Shown here piece by piece: positions 41,190 to 45,839 of a stretch of 45,839 nucleotides of DNA. This DNA is from Oscillibacter sp. Its GTDB lineage: Bacteria; Bacillota; Clostridia; Oscillospirales; Oscillospiraceae. Below the pieces are notes generated by a model. It worked only from the letters and a program-made list of their open reading frames with translations, was not told the DNA's origin and did no database searches. The stretch spans positions 1 to 45,839 of the forward strand of contig DPGF01000068.1 of assembly GCA_003522105.1 (NCBI GenBank), written 5' to 3'. A program made the translations under genes and the position numbers. Position 1 is the first letter of the stretch. Each line of letters begins with the position of its first letter.

Positions 41190-43277
41190 TTATGATTTAT
41201 TTTCGTCCAGCAGGTCAGTCATATTCCGCAGGCTGATGCCCAGCGTCGACCCGTTGTGCAGCAGTGCCGAGGTGGTGGGCGGCAGTACCCCTGCCACACC
41301 CAGCGCGATCAGCGTCAGGTTGAAGCCCACGATGAAGCGGTAGCTGCCGTGGATACGCTGCATCAGTGCCTGACTGAGCTTACGCAGCGTTACCAGCGCA
41401 AAAAGGTCCTCCGAGGAAACGGTGATGTCGGCGATCTCCCGGGCGATGGCCGCGCCGGTGGAGATGGCGATGCCCGCGTCCGCTTCGGAGAGGGCCGGGG
41501 AATCGTTTACCCCGTCGCCCACCATGATAACGGTGTGGCCCTTCGCCTTTTCCTGCCGGATAAATGCAGCCTTGTCCTCCGGCAGCACCTCGGCGTACAC
41601 CGCGTCCACACCCACCTCGGCGGCCACAGCCTCCGCCGTGCGGCGGTTGTCGCCGGTCATCATCACCACATTGGTAAAGCCGCTCTCGTGCAGCGCTTTT
41701 ACCGCCTCCCGTGCCTCCCGGCGCAGGGGATCGTGGATGCAGATCACCGCCGCCAGCTCCCCGTCCATGCAGAGATACAGGTGGGAATACGCGGCGGGCA
41801 GCGCGTCAAATTTTGGCTGCTCTCCCTTCGGAATGCGGCAGCCCTCGTCCTCAAAGACAAAGTGCGCGCTGCCGATGATGACCTTTTTCCCCTCTACCAT
41901 GCTGGAGATGCCGTGCGCCACCACGTACTGCACCTGCGAGTGGTACTCCTCGTGGGTGAGAGCGCGCCGCTTCGCCTCCGCTACCACGGCGTTTGCCATG
42001 GAATGGGGGTAATGCTCCTCCAGACAGGCGGCAAGGCGCAGCATTTCCGCCTCGTCGTGTCCGCCGAAGGGGATGACCGCCGCCACGGTGGGCGTCGCAT
42101 AGGTCAGCGTGCCGGTCTTGTCGAACACAATGGTGTCCGCCTTGGCCACCGCCTCCAAAAAGCGTCCGCCCTTGACGGAGATGTGATAGCCGCTGCTCTC
42201 CCGCATGGCGGACAGCACCGCGATGGGGATGGCCAGCTTGAGGGCGCAGGAGAAGTCCACCATCAGCACCGCCAGCATCTTTGTGATATTGCGCGTAATG
42301 AGATAGGTCAAGATCGTGCCGCCGAGCGTGTAAGGCACAAGTTTATCGGCAAGGCGCGAGGCCTTGTCCTCGGCCGTGGATTTTAGCTTTTCCGACTCCT
42401 CGATCATGCGAACCACCTGGTCATACCGTCCGCTGCCGGACACCTTCTCCACGGAGATGACGCATTCGCCCTCCTCCGCCACCGTCCCGGCATAGACGGG
42501 ACTGCCGGGGTGTTTCACCACGGGCATGGACTCGCCGGTGAGCGAGGACTGGTTCACCATGGCCTCGCCCTCCACCACTCGGCCGTCCAGTGGGATCATG
42601 CCGCCGGTGCGGATCACAATACGGTCTCCCGGCTTCACATCGGTAATTTTCGTCAGCACCTCGGTGCCGTTTACCTGCTGCCAGACGTTGTCTACCCGCA
42701 GGCTCATGGCGGAGGCAAGGTCGGCCACAGATTTTTTATGGGTCCACTCCTCCAGAATTTCACCCAGATGCAGCATGAACATCACAGAGCCGGCGGTGGC
42801 AAAATCGCCCCGTGCCATGGACACGGTGACGGCGGTGGCATCCAGCACGGCGACGGACAGTTTGCCGTGCCACAGTGCTTCGATCCCCTCGCGGATATAC
42901 TTGATCGAATGGTAGATGGCGAGCGCCGTGGTGACGGGGAGCGGCAGGAACAGCTTAGAGACGCACCGCCGCATGACGGCGATAGCCAGCTTGTCCTCAA
43001 ACTCCCGGTTCAGCGCCCGGGGGGTGTGCTCCGGCACCAGCTCCATGGCCTCCGCCTCGGCGAAGGAGAATTGTGCCAGTGCGGAGATAATGTCTTCCCG
43101 TTTCCCGCCGTACACCACCACCGCGTCCTGCGTCCGGTCGTAGACTCTGACCTCCTGTACGCCGTCCCGGGCGCGCAGATAATATTCCAGCACATCCGCT
43201 TGGGATAACGTCATCCTCCCGCAGCACAGGTGTACCCGCAGCCGTCCCGGTAAATCATGTAGGATCGTGCATTTCAT
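41190..43277 (-). CDS. P1B-type heavy-metal ATPase with SCALK metal motif
   Basis: Integral membrane cation pump, 695 residues. N-terminal HMA_2-like domain (LPGRLRVHL), then TGES actuator (247-250), DKTGT phosphorylation site (386-390), YPHSMAN, the P1B His-Pro equivalent (423-429), and GDGVNDSPAL hinge (587-596). The metal-binding motif of the sixth/fourth core span, CPC in Cu pumps and SPC in Co/Fe pumps, is DFSCALKLAI (341-350). The metal is therefore not assigned; Fe, Mn or another divalent ion is as likely as Cu. It follows the DUF6110 gene by three bases, in an operon with an HMA protein. Confidence 0.9.
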   Translation of the reverse strand: MKCTILHDLPGRLRVHLCCGRMTLSQADVLEYYLRARDGVQEVRVYDRTQDAVVVYGGKREDIISALAQFSFAEAEAMELVPEHTPRALNREFEDKLAIAVMRRCVSKLFLPLPVTTALAIYHSIKYIREGIEALWHGKLSVAVLDATAVTVSMARGDFATAGSVMFMLHLGEILEEWTHKKSVADLASAMSLRVDNVWQQVNGTEVLTKITDVKPGDRIVIRTGGMIPLDGRVVEGEAMVNQSSLTGESMPVVKHPGSPVYAGTVAEEGECVISVEKVSGSGRYDQVVRMIEESEKLKSTAEDKASRLADKLVPYTLGGTILTYLITRNITKMLAVLMVDFSCALKLAIPIAVLSAMRESSGYHISVKGGRFLEAVAKADTIVFDKTGTLTYATPTVAAVIPFGGHDEAEMLRLAACLEEHYPHSMANAVVAEAKRRALTHEEYHSQVQYVVAHGISSMVEGKKVIIGSAHFVFEDEGCRIPKGEQPKFDALPAAYSHLYLCMDGELAAVICIHDPLRREAREAVKALHESGFTNVVMMTGDNRRTAEAVAAEVGVDAVYAEVLPEDKAAFIRQEKAKGHTVIMVGDGVNDSPALSEADAGIAISTGAAIAREIADITVSSEDLFALVTLRKLSQALMQRIHGSYRFIVGFNLTLIALGVAGVLPPTTSALLHNGSTLGISLRNMTDLLDENKS

Positions 43278-43280
43278 GGA

Positions 43281-43550
43281 TCACTCCGCCTTAGCGTCCT
43301 CCTCGGAAGCGTCCTCCACCACAGCGGCGACCTCCGCCTCCGCGCGGCGTTCGTTGATGGCCTTGGCTTCTGCGTAGATGTCATCGGCACCTTCCCGCAC
43401 GGCGGTGACCGCCGTCATCACGCTGTCCTTTGCCCGCAGCGCAGCGGCGGTGGTGTGGGCATAGGCCTTCCTTGCATCCTTGCTGCTCAGCAACTTGATG
43501 CCCGCCGTGCCGAACAGAGCGCCCGCTGCAAATAAACCGATTTTTTTCAT
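43281..43550 (-). CDS. DUF6110 family protein
   Basis: 89 residues. Starts MKKIGLFAAGALFGTAGIKLLSSKDARKAY: a hydrophobic N-terminal span (residues 3-18), then an amphipathic helical, Ala/Glu-rich soluble tail. ATG 43550 has AGGAGGACAATCATT upstream. The family is uncharacterised but recurs, to my recall, beside P1B ATPases, as here. It ends three bases before the ATPase start, so they are co-translated. It may assist metal handling at the membrane. Confidence 0.82.
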   Translation of the reverse strand: MKKIGLFAAGALFGTAGIKLLSSKDARKAYAHTTAAALRAKDSVMTAVTAVREGADDIYAEAKAINERRAEAEVAAVVEDASEEDAKAE

Positions 43551-43619
43551 AATGATTGTCCTCCTATGTAGATGTGTGTATGTCAAACCGATGGCCGCGA
43601 TGGCGGCATCGGAATGATC

Positions 43620-43883
43620 TTAATGTTTCTTCTTCCCAAAGCGGAAAAAGCCTGCCTTCTCGTAGACTGCGGTGCTGATCTCCCCCGCCGTGTAGCCGGT
43701 GGCATCGATGGCGGCGCGGAGGGCGTTTTCGCCCAGCGGCTCTTGAGAGAGGATCACCGTCTCCCCCTTGGAATGGGAGGAGGAAACCTTCTCCACCGAG
43801 AATGCGGCGCGAATGGCGTCGTTGATGTGCGCCTCGCACATGGAGCAGGCCATGCCGGAAACCTGAACTGTTGTCTGGATCAT
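43620..43883 (-). CDS. Heavy-metal-associated (HMA) domain protein
   Basis: 87 residues: one HMA ferredoxin-like domain with the metal-binding GMACSMCEAH (CxxC) loop and the usual VSSSHSKGETVILSQ strand. A 25-residue tail rich in Phe, Gly, Lys and His (FFRFGKKKH) follows the domain. It could ferry metal ions to the pump downstream, or sense them. ATG preceded by GGGAGGTTCTAAA. Its start overlaps the stop of the 25-residue ORF upstream. Confidence 0.9.
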   Translation of the reverse strand: MIQTTVQVSGMACSMCEAHINDAIRAAFSVEKVSSSHSKGETVILSQEPLGENALRAAIDATGYTAGEISTAVYEKAGFFRFGKKKH

Positions 43884-43957
43884 TTTAGAACCTCCCGTTC
43901 TGGAAATCTTTCATGCGCCGTTTTTCGAAACGCCTTTGTAAGATAGCTTTCTTTCAT
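43880..43957 (-). CDS. Possible 25-residue ORF coupled to the HMA gene
   Basis: ATG at 43957 has GGGAGGAAAATCT upstream and encodes MKESYLTKAFRKTAHERFPE plus a short end; the stop overlaps the HMA gene ATG (ATGA). Good ribosome site and coupling suggest it is translated. It is basic, without Cys. It may be a regulatory leader or a gene remnant. I know no relative. Confidence 0.4.
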   Translation of the reverse strand: MKESYLTKAFRKTAHERFPEREVLK

Positions 43958-43972
43958 AGATTTTCCTCCCGC

Positions 43973-44605
43973 TTATAGTTTCTTTTTATATCCGCAGTCG
44001 CAGTATGGCCCGCCGGAGGCGAGGGTGTACTGCCGCACAAAGTCGGTCACGCCGCCGACTTCACTCATCGTGTAGTCCAGACGGCACAGCGCAGGGGTCA
44101 GATCGTACAGCCCGAGCTTTTGCATCAGCACACAGATACCGCACTTTGTAAAGCGGCCTTCGTAGCCGCTGCCGTCGGGGTATTCGTAAAACTCCATATT
44201 CCACGAGTAGGGGTTACGGTCAGCGGCTCTCAGGGCGGCGGTGGCTTTCATACCGGCAATGTCCTTTTCGGTGAATTTGCTCTTTCCGCTCATTTGGCAG
44301 AACCATTTCATGGGCTTTGTCATCATGGATTTTGCGTAATACTCCATCAGCCGCGCCACATCCGGGCGCTCCGGCATGGAGAGGATGAATGCGCCGATCA
44401 TTGCGCAGTTGACGATGTTCATCTTGAACCGGTCGCCTTTTTCAAATTCGGGCAGCTCGGAGATGATCTCCCTGTATTTCTGCTTTGCTTTTTTCGTGAT
44501 CGCTTGTGCCGCATCGGCATCATAGCCGAACACCGCCGTCAGCTGCTTTTGGAATGAGCCTGCAAACAGCACCCACATTCCCATGGGCATACCTATGTAT
44601 TTCAT
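43973..44605 (-). CDS. L-2-amino-thiazoline-4-carboxylic acid hydrolase-like protein
   Basis: 210 residues, ATC_hydrolase family (named after an enzyme converting aminothiazoline carboxylate to N-carbamoyl-cysteine). Residues ~165-190 hold the family block TKCGICVLMQKLGLYDLTPALCRLDY; the end GGPYCDCGYKK has a further Cys pair. Most bacterial members have unknown substrates. ATG 44605 is 28 bp after the methyltransferase gene stop on the same strand, so they form a unit. Confidence 0.82.
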   Translation of the reverse strand: MKYIGMPMGMWVLFAGSFQKQLTAVFGYDADAAQAITKKAKQKYREIISELPEFEKGDRFKMNIVNCAMIGAFILSMPERPDVARLMEYYAKSMMTKPMKWFCQMSGKSKFTEKDIAGMKATAALRAADRNPYSWNMEFYEYPDGSGYEGRFTKCGICVLMQKLGLYDLTPALCRLDYTMSEVGGVTDFVRQYTLASGGPYCDCGYKKKL

Positions 44606-44633
44606 TGCACGGTCTCCTTACATTCTCCGCTTT

Positions 44634-45479
44634 TCACCATTTCCCGCCTCCAAATCCGATCTTTACAATCTGCATTTTCATCATACCGTCGCCGACCTTT
44701 GCGAGAAAACGGAAAAAGCCGCTGACGGATGGATCGCGGAGATCGTTGTAGCCCAGCATATAGCCGCGGCTCGTGACCAGCAAACGGCTGTCCCACAGGG
44801 AAAGCTCACTTTTGGCGTCTGAAACCGCAAAATACGCGCCCACATCCTTGATTTTCGCGCTCTTGAGCCATGTCTTGGCAATCATTTTCACTGCCGTCCG
44901 GTTCGCCGCATCAAATACCAGCACGCCGCTGGGGAAAGCGTCCGCCATTTTTTGCACCAATGCTTTGACCTGTTCCGTCAGAAAGTAGTAGAACACGCCG
45001 GAGGCAAAGAACACCGCGCCGCCGGAGGCGTCGATTTGGGAGAACCATTCGGTATCGTTCAAATTGCAGGGGATGTTTTCCTCCCGCTCTCCGGCGGGCA
45101 GCAGCTCATTGCGCACGGCGATCACATCCGGGAGATCCAGATTATAAATCTTGCAACTGCCGTTGTCGCAGCTTCTCCCTGTGCTGTCCAGTCCGCAGCC
45201 CAGATTGACCACCGCCGCATTGGGGTGAGATTTCAGATAATCCCGCACCTCAAAAGCAAGGTCATTCTGCCGCATGGCCACCTCCAGTGAACCGAAACGC
45301 TGCATCAGGCTGTGGGATTTTTTCTCCGCCTCAGAAAAATCGTAGTCGATCTCGTTAATCAGCCGCACCGCCGTTTCATCTTGGTAGAGATTCGGATACA
45401 GCTCTGAGCAGACCTTCCGCGCATACAACGGAATGATCAGCGTCTCCTGCACGGTGTTTTTCTCGATTTTATATTTCAT
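44634..45479 (-). CDS. SAM-dependent methyltransferase, leucine carboxyl methyltransferase family
   Basis: 281 residues, cytosolic. SAM-binding motif I is VVNLGCGLDSTGRSC, with the acidic strand end YNLDLPDV (motif II) and FFASGVFYYF later, as in LCM/PPM1 (Tcmp) proteins. The N-terminal TVQETLIIPLYARK is also characteristic of this group. Methyl acceptor unknown; homologues in anaerobes often sit with efflux or polyketide-like genes. Upstream gene is an alpha/beta hydrolase, 10 bp away. Confidence 0.88.
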   Translation of the reverse strand: MKYKIEKNTVQETLIIPLYARKVCSELYPNLYQDETAVRLINEIDYDFSEAEKKSHSLMQRFGSLEVAMRQNDLAFEVRDYLKSHPNAAVVNLGCGLDSTGRSCDNGSCKIYNLDLPDVIAVRNELLPAGEREENIPCNLNDTEWFSQIDASGGAVFFASGVFYYFLTEQVKALVQKMADAFPSGVLVFDAANRTAVKMIAKTWLKSAKIKDVGAYFAVSDAKSELSLWDSRLLVTSRGYMLGYNDLRDPSVSGFFRFLAKVGDGMMKMQIVKIGFGGGKW

Positions 45480-45488
45480 ATGTAACGC

Positions 45489-45839
45489 TCACTTTCTGAT
45501 AAATGGCAGTTCCGGCATACAGTCACGCTCGGCGATGTGTGCCAGCATTTCGGCGAACCCCTTTGGATCGCGTATCTGATATTGCATATGATCGTATCCC
45601 TCAAACACGGGATAATGGCCGCAGGGGTAGGCTTCCATCACTGCCTGACGGTATTTGAAATGATCTTCTATGCTGCCAAACTCGAAATAAGTATGCTTTT
45701 GCAGCTTCTCGGGAAGCGGCGGAAAGGGTTTATCCTCCAGACTGTCCGAAATCTGCCGCCGCAAATTCGTATAGGTCAGATTTTCCCCTGCGGCTATAAA
45801 ATACGGCTTTATGGAGTCGTCGTCACACCACAGTATCTT
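45489..45839 (-). CDS. Alpha/beta hydrolase, C-terminal part (runs off the window)
   Basis: The frame is open from the window edge to a stop at 45489, giving 116 residues. It ends with the pattern of the final helix of the fold and carries FEGYDHMQYQIRDPKGFAEM, where the His is the likely catalytic His after the last strand. The nucleophile part lies outside the window. Same strand and close spacing as the methyltransferase gene. Confidence 0.7.
   Translation of the reverse strand, partial: KILWCDDDSIKPYFIAAGENLTYTNLRRQISDSLEDKPFPPLPEKLQKHTYFEFGSIEDHFKYRQAVMEAYPCGHYPVFEGYDHMQYQIRDPKGFAEMLAHIAERDCMPELPFIRK

Overview
The window looks like chromosomal DNA of a moderately GC-rich, low-oxygen Firmicute of the class Clostridia, probably Oscillospiraceae-like. 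This rests on strong purine-rich Shine-Dalgarno sites, hairpin/T-tract terminators, an ECF transporter S component, YitT and DUF6110-type proteins, and a SCIFF (six-cysteines-in-forty-five) ranthipeptide locus, a clostridial hallmark. No CRISPR array, rRNA operon, intact phage or insertion sequence was seen.

Layout. 1-2.7 kb: 3' part of pncB and a cardiolipin synthase. 2.8-3.3 kb: tRNA-Gln(CUG) followed by an integrase scar. 3.3-9.7 kb: a livJHMGF-glnA block (minus strand) for branched-chain amino acid uptake and ammonia assimilation, with a promoter and structured leader. 10-14.5 kb: remnant of a P-type Ca2+ ATPase, an M20-type amidase, an ECF S component with a striking operator, a 59-residue membrane protein, YitT, a MerR/GyrI regulator and a remnant of a pyridoxamine-oxidase-like gene. 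14.5-21 kb: GNAT/unknown/MmcQ operon, an ABC exporter and a MoxR-VWA pair.

21-35 kb holds the most coherent system. It comprises a YheO/DauR-type regulator, RidA and an eleven-gene minus-strand operon: peptide-binding protein, DppB, DppC, DppD, DppF, two D-cysteine-desulfhydrase/ACC-deaminase-like PLP enzymes, class 3 asparaginase, transglutaminase-like protein, DppA-type D-aminopeptidase and M19 dipeptidase. The ridA promoter and the promoter of the operon, 13 kb apart and on opposite strands, share a 46-bp segment with 40 identities, including core promoter and a 19-bp box at the same offset. This ties RidA to the operon and suggests one regulon for taking up and deaminating D-amino-acid-containing or murein-derived peptides.

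35.9-38.9 kb: the ranthipeptide cluster scfA-scfB plus a translationally coupled Orn/Lys/Arg-decarboxylase-family PLP enzyme. The 47-residue precursor has seven cysteines and Gly at position 37, where the characterised SCIFF has (from memory) the thioether-acceptor Thr. 39.3 kb: patatin phospholipase. 40-44 kb: a dead ABC exporter behind a DtxR-like box, then a P1B-type ATPase/DUF6110/HMA operon. 44-45.8 kb: ATC-hydrolase-like protein, methyltransferase and the end of an alpha/beta hydrolase.

A recurring theme is gene decay by internal deletion. The ABC exporter and the pyridoxamine-oxidase-like gene keep both ends and have lost the middle; the Ca2+ ATPase remnant joins two distant segments.
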